DNA of 12,075 bases from an uncultured Clostridia bacterium (GTDB lineage Bacteria > Bacillota > Clostridia > Oscillospirales > Oscillospiraceae): contig CAMWTG010000056.1 of NCBI GenBank assembly GCA_947177115.1, positions 1 to 12,075 on the forward strand. Reading direction: 5' to 3'. A program made the position numbers and the translations under genes. The first letter of the stretch is position 1. The number at the start of each line of letters is the position of its first letter. Under the pieces are notes generated by a model. It saw only the letters and a list, made by a program, of their open reading frames with translations. It did no database searches and was not told the origin of the DNA. Shown piece by piece: positions 5,930 to 12,066 of the stretch.

Positions 5930-7273
5930 ATGAATGAAATGAAGCTGAACAACAAACGCACTATTCTGGTGGGGCTGGCGTTTTTGTCCATCTGCTCCTT
6001 CTGGCAGATGTACGACAACCTGGTGCCCCTGATTCTCAAGCGGACCTTCCACATGGACGAATCCCTTACCGGCGTCATCATGGCGGCGGACAATGTTCTG
6101 GCCCTGTTCCTGCTGCCCCTGTTCGGGGCGCTCAGCGACAAGACCAGCACCAGGCTGGGCAGCCGCACGCCGTATATTATCGGCGGTACCGCCGGAGCGG
6201 CTGTCCTTATGAACCTGCTGCCCATTCTGGACAACAGCTATTCCGCCGAGGCGGCCCCCTTCAAGCTGGTCAGCTTCGTCATTGTCCTGGGTCTGCTGCT
6301 GGTCGCCATGGGAACCTACCGCTCCCCCGCCGTGGCCCTGATGCCCGATGTGACCCCCAAGCCCCTGCGGAGCAAGGCCAATGCCATTATCAACCTGATG
6401 GGCGCGGTAGGCGGCGTGATCTACCTGGGGATCAGCGCGGCCCTCTACCCCGCCTTCAAGACAAAGGACGCGGTCCATGTGGACTACCGCCCTCTGTTTA
6501 TCATCGTGTCCCTTATCATGGTGGCCGCTGTGGCCGTGCTGCTGCTGACCATCCGGGAGCCCAGGCTGGCGGCGGAGAACCGGGCCCTGGAGAAAAAGCA
6601 TCCGGAGTGGAACCTGGCCGAGGACGATGGCAGCGGGAGCGAGACGCTGCCCCTGCCGGTGAAAAAGAGCCTTGTTTTCCTGCTGGCCTCCATCGCCCTG
6701 TGGTACGTGGGCTATAACGGCGTGACCACGTGGTTCTCCACCTATGTGGCCGAGGTCATGGGCGAGGGGCTGCGGGGCACCAACATCTGCCTGACCGTGG
6801 CCACCGTGGGCGCTATCGTGTCCTATATCCCCATCGGCGTCATTGCCTCCAGGGTGGGGCGGAAGAAGACGATCATGTCCGGCGTGGTCCTGCTGGCGGC
6901 CTGTTTCCTGGCCGGGTTCTTCCTGACCCGCAGCGCCCATACGATCACGCCCGTCATGTACGCGGCTTTTGCCCTGGTGGGCCTTGCCTGGGCGGCGATC
7001 AACGTCAACTCCCTGCCCATGGTGGTGGAGATGTGTAAAGGCAGCGATGTGGGCAAGTTCACCGGCTACTACTACACCGCCTCCATGACGGCGCAGGTCA
7101 TTACCCCCGTGCTGGCGGGCACGCTGATGAAGCATATCAGCTATCAGGTGCTGTTCCCCTACGCGGCCTTCTTTGTCGCCATGAGTTTTGTGACCATGTG
7201 CTTCGTCCGCCACGGCGACAGCAAGGCGGAGGTCAAAAAGGGGCTGTCCGCTTTCGAGGATATGGATGATTAA
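5930..7273 (+). CDS. MFS transporter, SLC45/GPH-like
   Basis: A 447-residue polytopic membrane transporter with about 12 hydrophobic segments. The loop between helices 2 and 3 reads GALSDKTSTRLGSRTPYI (66-83), which is close to the D-x-x-x-RxGRRRPYI signature of the SLC45/sucrose-carrier and GPH sugar:cation symporters; the equivalent loop of the second half is IASRVGRKKT. A central charged cytoplasmic loop (REPRLAAENRALEKKHPEWN region) joins the two halves. A glycoside or sugar substrate is possible but not shown. Start: ATG at 5930, since AGAGGA ends 9 bases upstream; an earlier in-frame ATG at 5894 has no ribosome binding site and adds a hydrophilic tail. It lies 42 bases after the methyltransferase on the same strand, so it is probably part of one operon. 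Confidence 0.88.
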   Translation: MNEMKLNNKRTILVGLAFLSICSFWQMYDNLVPLILKRTFHMDESLTGVIMAADNVLALFLLPLFGALSDKTSTRLGSRTPYIIGGTAGAAVLMNLLPILDNSYSAEAAPFKLVSFVIVLGLLLVAMGTYRSPAVALMPDVTPKPLRSKANAIINLMGAVGGVIYLGISAALYPAFKTKDAVHVDYRPLFIIVSLIMVAAVAVLLLTIREPRLAAENRALEKKHPEWNLAEDDGSGSETLPLPVKKSLVFLLASIALWYVGYNGVTTWFSTYVAEVMGEGLRGTNICLTVATVGAIVSYIPIGVIASRVGRKKTIMSGVVLLAACFLAGFFLTRSAHTITPVMYAAFALVGLAWAAINVNSLPMVVEMCKGSDVGKFTGYYYTASMTAQVITPVLAGTLMKHISYQVLFPYAAFFVAMSFVTMCFVRHGDSKAEVKKGLSAFEDMDD

Positions 7274-7307
7274 GCGCCCGGTCCAACGTTAATAACAGAT
7301 CATCGTG

Positions 7308-7328
7308 CGGGCGGATGATATCCGCCCC
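7308..7328. repeat. Small GC-rich palindrome, REP-like
   Basis: GGGCGGAT (7309-7316), loop GAT, ATCCGCCC (7320-7327), followed by CCTACAAA. It fills the 74-base gap between the MFS and GDPD genes and ends 7 bases before the GDPD ribosome binding site. I recall elements of the form GTAGGGGCGGAT-N-ATCCGCCC scattered in gut Clostridia genomes; this is memory, not a search. As RNA it would form a stable 8-bp stem inside the transcript. Confidence 0.65.
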
Positions 7329-7347
7329 TACAAAGGGAGATGTGTTT

Positions 7348-8175
7348 ATGAAAGCGATCACAAAAGCGGCATTGGGCTGTCTGGGTGCGGCGGGCGCATG
7401 GTGCCTGCTGCTCCAGCCCCGCCGGGAACAGCCCGGATGGGAGAAGCTGGGGGCCGTCCGCTATGCCCACAGGGGGCTCCATGATCTGGAACAGGGCCGT
7501 CCGGAGAACTCCATGGCCGCTTTCCGGGCGGCGGTGGAGGGCGGCTTCGGCGCGGAGCTGGACCTGCATCTGATGGCCGATGGGAAGCTGGCGGTGGTCC
7601 ATGACAGCGACCTGTCCCGGGTCTGTGGGAAAAAGGTTTCTATCGAGGATCTGACCGCCGCTGATTTGAAGGACTACCCCCTTCAAGGCACCACGGAGAC
7701 GATCCCGCTGTTTGAGGACGTCCTGGCCCTCTTTGAGGGAAAAACGCCCCTGGTGGTGGAATTGAAGGTGGAGCGGGGCAACGCCAGCGCCCTCACCGAT
7801 GCCGCCATGGCGCTGCTGGCGGACTGGAAGGGTACATACTGCGTGGAATCCTTCCATCCCGGCGTGCTGCTGCGGCTGAAAGCCAGGTATCCGGATGTGG
7901 TCCGAGGTCAGCTGAGCCAGAACTTTATGAAGGCCAGCGAGGTGGGTGGGCTCCCCCTGCCGGCCCGGTTCGTGATGACCAACCTGCTGACCAGCGCCTT
8001 TACCAGGCCGGATTTTATCGCCTATAACTGCCTGGACCGGCGGAACATCAGCCTGCGGCTGATGAAAAGGCTCTATGGCGTCCACGAGGCGGCCTGGACC
8101 GTCCGGGACAGAGGGACCATGGCGCGGCTGGAGGCGGAGGGCGTGCCGGTGATCTTTGAGAAATTTGTGCCTTGA
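7348..8175 (+). CDS. Glycerophosphodiester phosphodiesterase, membrane-anchored
   Basis: Hydrolyses glycerophosphodiesters to sn-glycerol 3-phosphate and an alcohol. The 275-residue product has the family residues in order: catalytic HRG at H41-R42, PENS at 52-55, the metal-binding ELDLHLMADG with E70 and D72, VVHD with second catalytic H85, and VELK with E138. A hydrophobic stretch at residues 6-22 after a short basic start looks like an uncleaved N-terminal membrane anchor, which would put the enzyme at the cell membrane. ATG at 7348 follows GGGAGA (7335-7340) at 7-base spacing; an upstream in-frame ATG at 7315 lies inside a palindrome and is rejected. It is the last gene before a strong terminator, so it closes the operon beginning at 4269. 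Confidence 0.93.
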   Translation: MKAITKAALGCLGAAGAWCLLLQPRREQPGWEKLGAVRYAHRGLHDLEQGRPENSMAAFRAAVEGGFGAELDLHLMADGKLAVVHDSDLSRVCGKKVSIEDLTAADLKDYPLQGTTETIPLFEDVLALFEGKTPLVVELKVERGNASALTDAAMALLADWKGTYCVESFHPGVLLRLKARYPDVVRGQLSQNFMKASEVGGLPLPARFVMTNLLTSAFTRPDFIAYNCLDRRNISLRLMKRLYGVHEAAWTVRDRGTMARLEAEGVPVIFEKFVP

Positions 8176-8186
8176 GGAAGAACTAT

Positions 8187-8226
8187 GCAAAAAGGGGGCG
8201 GCTGATTCCAGCCGTCCCCTTTTTGT
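8187..8226 (+). terminator. Intrinsic terminator of the HAD-to-GDPD operon
   Basis: CGGCTG (8199-8204) pairs with CAGCCG (8209-8214) around a 4-base loop; GGGG/CCCC and A/T pairs continue the stem, and TTTTTGTTT follows. It lies 12 bases after the GDPD stop. The A tract on the left side makes it usable in both directions. Confidence 0.92.
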
Positions 8227-8290
8227 TTAAAAATGTGCCGGTGCCGTCCTCTTCCGTCCTGTTGACTGATACGATCTCTTGACTAAAAGT

Positions 8291-8385
8291 GCAGCACCGT
8301 TGCCGGGCAGAAATTTAAGAATTGCAATGGGTTTAGTCGCGAAATAAAAGTTCTTTTTGATACTTTTTCTTTCAAGAAAAAGTAT
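8291..8385 (+). repeat. Dispersed intergenic repeat, copy 2 (95 bp, ends in a 12-bp hairpin)
   Basis: Second copy of the block at 2370-2466, same orientation. The last third is almost unchanged (AAAGTTCTTTTTGAT then ATACTTTTTCTT at 8360-8371 and AAGAAAAAGTAT at 8374-8385). The only length change is a two-base smaller loop. As with copy 1, it lies past a terminator of a plus-strand unit and at the 3' end of a minus-strand unit (75 bases past the stop of the CheY-like gene). Both copies thus separate converging genes. Confidence 0.8.
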
Positions 8386-8460
8386 GACTATGCCGCAGGG
8401 AATCAGGCTTCAGAGCCTGTTCGGCGGCTGTCCATACACATCCAGATACGGAACAGGTCC

Positions 8461-8859
8461 TTAAGTGGCTGAACCGGTGGGTTCAACAGCTTCGTCCTCC
8501 CGCAGCACCTGATCCAGGGCGGACAGCAGAGTCTCCCGGTCAATGGGCTTGTAAAGAAACAGCTTCGCGCCGATGGTCTCCGCCTCATGAATGGTGTCAT
8601 CATAGGCCAGGGAGGAGATCATAATGATCCGGGCATTGGGATGGGCCTCCGCAATAATCTGGGCGGCCTCCAGGCCATCAATGCCGGGCATGATGATGTC
8701 CATGGTCACGATGTCCGGCCGGACTTCCTCATAGCGGGCAATGGCCTCCTCCCCGTTCTCGCAGTAGGCTACTACCTCATAGTCGCTGTCCTCCAGCAGC
8801 TTGCAGATCTGATACTCCAGCACCCGGGAGTCATCTACCACCATGATCCGCTTCTTCAT
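8461..8859 (-). CDS. Stand-alone CheY-like response regulator
   Basis: A 132-residue single receiver domain with no output domain. The active-site set is complete: D9 and D10 (VVDDS), phosphoacceptor D54 in VTMDIIMPGIDG, S82 in IIMISS, and K104 in FLYKPID. It would act by phosphorylation-dependent protein-protein contact, as CheY does. The C-terminal extension (EDEAVEPTGSAT) is acidic and probably disordered. ATG at 8859 overlaps the stop of the CheX-like gene (ATGA), so the two are made together; GAGGGGATG lies upstream. No histidine kinase is in the window, so the phosphodonor is unknown. Within the last ten codons a second frame continues, but nothing suggests a functional frameshift. Confidence 0.93.
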   Translation of the reverse strand: MKKRIMVVDDSRVLEYQICKLLEDSDYEVVAYCENGEEAIARYEEVRPDIVTMDIIMPGIDGLEAAQIIAEAHPNARIIMISSLAYDDTIHEAETIGAKLFLYKPIDRETLLSALDQVLREDEAVEPTGSAT

Positions 8860-9368
8860 AAAGACATCCCCTCTTTTTGTAGATTCATAGATTCAGACTG
8901 TTCCCCGGCCGCCGCAATAGGCGTCAGGTGGATCAGCTGCGCGTGCTCGTTTCTGTCACCGGCGTAGGTCAGCACAATGTGCCGCAGATGATTTTCCGGC
9001 ACATGCCGCCCCTGGTGGAAGGCCGGGGGGCTGAACCTGGCGGGGATTTTCGTCTCCTGAAACAGCCGGGAGACAATGTGCCCGCACAGCACGTTGAAAT
9101 ATTCCTTTGCAAAATCTTCCACATCCCGGCGAGATACGTCCTCTTTCTGCATCATGCCCCGGGTCAGCCGGACGAACATGGACAACTCCGCGCACAGCGA
9201 CAGGCAGGTGTTGAATCCCCGCTCGAATACAGTATACACCGTAAAAAGCTCTCCTTCCGGCGCCGTCTCCCCAGGAGCCAGACAAATACCGCTCTCCCGC
9301 CGGGTGACCTCGCGCACGACCTGGTCAAAGATCTCTATCAACCGCTCACGCGGCATGCTTCTATTCAT
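8856..9368 (-). CDS. CheX-like CheY-P phosphatase-family protein
   Basis: A 170-residue soluble protein whose centre matches the CheC/CheX/FliY phosphatase pattern: KEYFNVLCGHIVSRLF contains E89-x2-N92-x3-G96, the E and N that CheX uses to dephosphorylate CheY-P. Upstream, ERGFNTCLSLCAELSMFVRLTRGMM (49-73) has the strand-helix pattern that precedes this motif in CheX. The gene directly after it, overlapping by ATGA, is a lone receiver, which fits a phosphatase-target pair. The start at 9368 is the best choice: GGGGTGG (9372-9378) lies just upstream, though the spacing is short; MPRER at 9356 is an alternative. The open frame continues upstream to 9530, but that part is made of hairpin DNA. 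Similarity is moderate, so the phosphatase role is inferred from the motif and context. Confidence 0.72.
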   Translation of the reverse strand: MNRSMPRERLIEIFDQVVREVTRRESGICLAPGETAPEGELFTVYTVFERGFNTCLSLCAELSMFVRLTRGMMQKEDVSRRDVEDFAKEYFNVLCGHIVSRLFQETKIPARFSPPAFHQGRHVPENHLRHIVLTYAGDRNEHAQLIHLTPIAAAGEQSESMNLQKEGMSL

Positions 9369-9389
9369 ATGCCACCCCGTTGTCTGATA

Positions 9390-9425
9390 GGTATTATTCC
9401 TGGGGTAAAACACAGGAATAATACC
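9390..9425. repeat. Perfect 13-bp inverted repeat before the cheX-like gene
   Basis: GGTATTATTCCTG (9390-9402) and CAGGAATAATACC (9413-9425) are exact reverse complements with a 10-base centre. The repeat ends 21 bases before the start codon at 9368 and 11 bases from its ribosome binding site. It may be an operator for a dimeric regulator or an mRNA hairpin affecting translation. No T run follows on the minus strand, so it is not a standard terminator. Confidence 0.75.
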
Positions 9426-9449
9426 ATTTGATTTGAGCCGTTTTGCTCG

Positions 9450-9465
9450 CCGCCGTAAACGGCGG
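9450..9465. repeat. GC-rich hairpin in the fapA-cheX gap
   Basis: CCGCCG (9450-9455), loop TAAA, CGGCGG (9460-9465). It lies between fapA and the larger inverted repeat and has no T tail on the minus strand. It may be a processing or stability hairpin, or a weak terminator reducing read-through from fapA. Confidence 0.55.
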
Positions 9466-9531
9466 AGCCGCAGAACATGGCATATATTACTTTCGAATGT
9501 TAAGTTCGGAAGCAATATTCGGAAAGTCAAA

Positions 9532-11349
9532 TCAGGTCACCACGATCTCGCCGTTGACCAGCTTAGCTACACACTGGCGGGACTCCCGCCGCAGGCGGAC
9601 CATCTCATCCCCGAAGTTGATCTCTGTCCCCGGATAGGCCACGCTGCACTCCAGCCGTCCGCTGTCCTTATCCTGCAGCTCGATCTTGATGTCTATCAGA
9701 TCGTCCTCCAGCTGCTTGAGCTTCAGCTCCGCAGCGGACAGCCTGATCCGCAGCTTGCTCAAAAGGCTGGCCTTGACCGGGCTGTCAAGTTGGCACTCCA
9801 GCTTTTCCATCTCTTGCTCCAGTTCCCGGAGCTCCCTCTGTACCACCTCCCGCTCAAAGTTCGTACAGGGCAGGCCCCCCAGGGCGATGGCAGTCCGGCA
9901 TTCGGAGGGAGCGCCCACGGCCCGGGCGGTGACCTTCTTGGCGGCCCAGATCCGGCCGCCCATGATGCTGCCCCGTCCGGAACGGACCACGACCTCCCCA
10001 TCGCAATAGATGTCGCCGTTAATGATACAGTCCGTCTGCAGGTTTTCCCGGACGTAGATGGTGGAGTTTTCGATGTACTTGGAGAAAACGCTGCGGTGGG
10101 AGCGGATCACCGTGGTGCCGTCCCCCAGGATGCCCTTGACTACGATAAGATCGCCGCCGGCCTCCACCGTGCTGCCCTTCTCCACCACGCCGCCGACCTG
10201 GATGTTTCCCATGGCCCGGACGGTGAAGCCGCTGAGCACATCGCCCTTGATGTTCACATCCCCCAGGAAATTGATATTCCCGGTGGAGAAATCCACATTC
10301 CCCGGAATGTCCAGCACCGGCTTGACCTGGAAACTGCGGCCCGTGTACTCCACATGGCCGGCAATGGAGGCCAGCAGGGACACACCGTCCTCGCTGATCT
10401 CCGTGTTCCGGCCCTTGGGCAAAGGGACGCTCTTGCCGCTCTTGGCGGGGACCTCCTGGTCCAGCACCGTCCGCCCCGGTTCGCCTTCGGTGGGCTTGAT
10501 GAGCCGGCAGATCTCCTGTCCCTGCTTCACGTTCCGGATCAGGTTCAGAGCGGTATAGTCCACCTGGTCGTACTCATCCACCTCCAGCACCCGCTCAATG
10601 ACCCGGGGGAAATAGTCCACAATGTTGCCGTTTTTCCCATCGAAAGCGGGTTTCCCCTTGGCAATGAGATAGAGGGTGAAATATTTGTGTTCATTGTGAG
10701 CCAGCTGGTCGGCCAGCCGGTTATCCACGCCGTAGCCAATGCCCTGGACCACCATAGCTTCGTAGAGCATCTCCCGGGACAGCTCCGCCCCCTCTCCCAC
10801 CGGAGGAAGTACAAAGACCCAGGCGTAGAGCTTATCTGCGGAGAGGAAGAAGCAGGGCCGGGCATCCAGATTCACCGGCTCATCGGCCTTTTTTTCGGCC
10901 TCTTTCTTTTTGGCCTTGCCATCGTCTTTTCCGGCGTCCTTTCCGGCGGTCTTGTCTTTGGCTTTTCCGCTGTTTTTATCCTTGTGGTGGCTTTTTTTGC
11001 CTTTGGCGTCCTTCAGCCGCGCATTGCATTCCTTGTTGACAACGGTGCGCAGCCGGACCTTTTCCCGCTTAATGAAGTCTGCCGGGAGCACGCCGTCCTC
11101 ATCCAGACAGAGGCGGGGGGCATGCAGATACCCGGCGTCCCGCCGGCGGAGGTTGTAGAGCTGATACAGCGGATGTTCCTGCGGCAGCTCCAGCAGGGCC
11201 TCGTTATGGATGCCGGTGTCCTCGCTGTCCGGCGGCATTTCGTCCGTTTGCGGGTGGACATTTTGTTCGGTGTGCTCGTTCTTGGTCTCTTCTTCCTTTT
11301 TAGCCTCGGAGGCGGACAGCAACTTTTTTAGTTTCTTCTTGAGCGACAT
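9532..11349 (-). CDS. FapA family (DUF342) polymerising-type protein
   Basis: A 605-residue soluble protein. Order of parts: basic N-terminus and an acidic, flexible stretch (1-50); a Lys-rich low-complexity segment at about 107-155 (KDAKGKK to KKKEAEKKADEP); the FapA N-terminal domain at about 165-335; a right-handed parallel beta-helix made of short Gly/Val repeats at about 345-480 (GNVDFSTGNINFLGDVNIKG, GNIQVGGVVEKGSTVEAGGD); a coiled coil at about 497-560; and a short C-terminal beta part. DUF342 proteins are linked to polar flagellum assembly in Vibrio, but occur widely and their work in Clostridia is unclear. ATG at 11349 has only a weak GGTG upstream but a strong promoter. It is the first gene of the fapA-cheX-cheY unit. 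The 632-codon frame on the opposite strand is a shadow of the high-GC coding sequence. Confidence 0.85.
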   Translation of the reverse strand: MSLKKKLKKLLSASEAKKEEETKNEHTEQNVHPQTDEMPPDSEDTGIHNEALLELPQEHPLYQLYNLRRRDAGYLHAPRLCLDEDGVLPADFIKREKVRLRTVVNKECNARLKDAKGKKSHHKDKNSGKAKDKTAGKDAGKDDGKAKKKEAEKKADEPVNLDARPCFFLSADKLYAWVFVLPPVGEGAELSREMLYEAMVVQGIGYGVDNRLADQLAHNEHKYFTLYLIAKGKPAFDGKNGNIVDYFPRVIERVLEVDEYDQVDYTALNLIRNVKQGQEICRLIKPTEGEPGRTVLDQEVPAKSGKSVPLPKGRNTEISEDGVSLLASIAGHVEYTGRSFQVKPVLDIPGNVDFSTGNINFLGDVNIKGDVLSGFTVRAMGNIQVGGVVEKGSTVEAGGDLIVVKGILGDGTTVIRSHRSVFSKYIENSTIYVRENLQTDCIINGDIYCDGEVVVRSGRGSIMGGRIWAAKKVTARAVGAPSECRTAIALGGLPCTNFEREVVQRELRELEQEMEKLECQLDSPVKASLLSKLRIRLSAAELKLKQLEDDLIDIKIELQDKDSGRLECSVAYPGTEINFGDEMVRLRRESRQCVAKLVNGEIVVT

Positions 11350-11388
11350 TTTTACAGCACCGCCGTTTCCCTATAGATTGATACCGCC

Positions 11389-11417
11389 ATTATACTCAAT
11401 AACCGCGCTATTGGCAA
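11389..11417 (-). promoter_or_regulatory. Sigma-A promoter of fapA
   Basis: On the minus strand TTGCCA (11412-11417) and TATAAT (11389-11394) are 17 bases apart. Transcription would start near 11382, about 33 bases before the fapA ATG. It starts directly after the terminator-like hairpin of the deaminase gene, so fapA is an independent unit. Confidence 0.85.
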
Positions 11418-11430
11418 GCGCAAATTTATA

Positions 11431-11466
11431 CGGGCCGCCGGTCAGAGAGCTCCATCCGGCGGCCCG
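11431..11466 (-). terminator. Hairpin terminator after the deaminase gene
   Basis: An 11-bp perfect stem: CGGGCCGCCGG (11431-11441) with CCGGCGGCCCG (11456-11466), 14-base loop. It lies 4 bases after the deaminase stop. On the minus strand the tail is GTATAAATTTG, a weak T tail, so termination may be partial. Confidence 0.75.
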
Positions 11467-11470
11467 CTGC

Positions 11471-11956
11471 TTATTCTGCCCCAAGGGGGAGGGTGTCATC
11501 GTCTTCGATCCAATCCTGGACATCGGTGACCGTGTAGGTATCGGAGCCGGTACGGCAGACGACTTTGGCAATGCCGGCGTTGATAATGAGCCGGCGGCAC
11601 ATGGAACAGGAGGAGGTGTCAGGGAGGCAGCGCCCTGTGGCGGCATCCTTGCCGGCCAGGTAGAGGGTGCCACCTGCCATATCCCTGCGGGCGGCGGAAA
11701 TAATGGCGTTAGCTTCGGCGTGGACGGAGCGGCAGAGTTCATAGCGCTCGCCCCGGGGGATGTTCATGATTTCCCGGGTGCAGCGGCCCATATCCACACA
11801 GTTTCTGCGCCCCCGAGGAGCGCCGTTATAGCCGGTGGATATGATCTCATCATTTTTGACAATGATTGCGCCGTAGCAGCGGCGCAGGCAAGTCGCCCGG
11901 CCAATGACGGTTTCGGCAATATCCAGATAGTAGTTTTCCTTGCTGATGCGGGCCAT
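11471..11956 (-). CDS. dCMP deaminase family protein (ComEB-like)
   Basis: Zinc-dependent deaminase of the cytidine/deoxycytidylate deaminase superfamily, probably dCMP to dUMP for thymidylate supply; cytoplasmic. The 161-residue product has TGYNGAPRG (41-49), the HAEANAI zinc/catalytic motif with H79 and E81, and the second zinc pair SCSMC with C117 and C120. Further cysteines at 23, 27, 53, 59 and 75 resemble those of dCMP deaminases that hold an extra zinc. The usual Pro before the first zinc cysteine is Ser here (SSCSMC instead of PCxxC), and the loop before it (GKDAATGRCLPDT) is longer than in Bacillus ComEB. The start is ATG 11956 because GAGGAAA lies 8 bases upstream and MARISKENYYLD fits the family; the frame is open to 12016 but that part is unlike the family. 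Cytosine or other nucleotide deaminase activity cannot be excluded. Confidence 0.9.
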   Translation of the reverse strand: MARISKENYYLDIAETVIGRATCLRRCYGAIIVKNDEIISTGYNGAPRGRRNCVDMGRCTREIMNIPRGERYELCRSVHAEANAIISAARRDMAGGTLYLAGKDAATGRCLPDTSSCSMCRRLIINAGIAKVVCRTGSDTYTVTDVQDWIEDDDTLPLGAE

Positions 11957-12021
11957 TTTGCTTTCCTCATTTCCTGATGTATTTTCTTTTTCAGTATAGT
12001 GGAATTTTGGGGACAAGCCCC

Positions 12022-12049
12022 GAGGCGTGCGGAATTCGTCGCGCGCCTC
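12022..12049. repeat. Inverted repeat near the right edge
   Basis: GAGGCGTGCG (12022-12031) pairs with CGCGCGCCTC (12040-12049) with one G-T wobble and an 8-base loop. Just to its left GGGG-ACAAG-CCCC (12009-12021) is a second small hairpin. The pair of hairpins fills most of the space upstream of the deaminase gene. A minus-strand TATACT (11993-11998) could be the deaminase -10 but lacks a good -35 at normal spacing. Confidence 0.45.
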
Positions 12050-12066
12050 CCCACCGGGGGCAGTTG

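Noticed and set aside
5687..7213. A 508-codon frame on the minus strand opposite the MFS and methyltransferase genes
   Set aside because: His/Gln/Gly-rich antisense shadow; the plus strand shows membrane helices and MFS loop motifs.
9369..9530. N-terminal extension of the CheX-like protein up to 9530
   Set aside because: The extra 54 residues are encoded by hairpins and Arg repeats (LRLRRLRRRAKRL) with no similarity to CheX; the ATG at 9368 has a ribosome binding site.
9433..11331. A 632-codon open frame on the plus strand opposite fapA
   Set aside because: It is longer than FapA but is a mirror of high-GC coding sequence: no ribosome binding site, His/Leu/Gly-skewed composition and no domain, whereas the minus strand reads clear FapA domains with a promoter.
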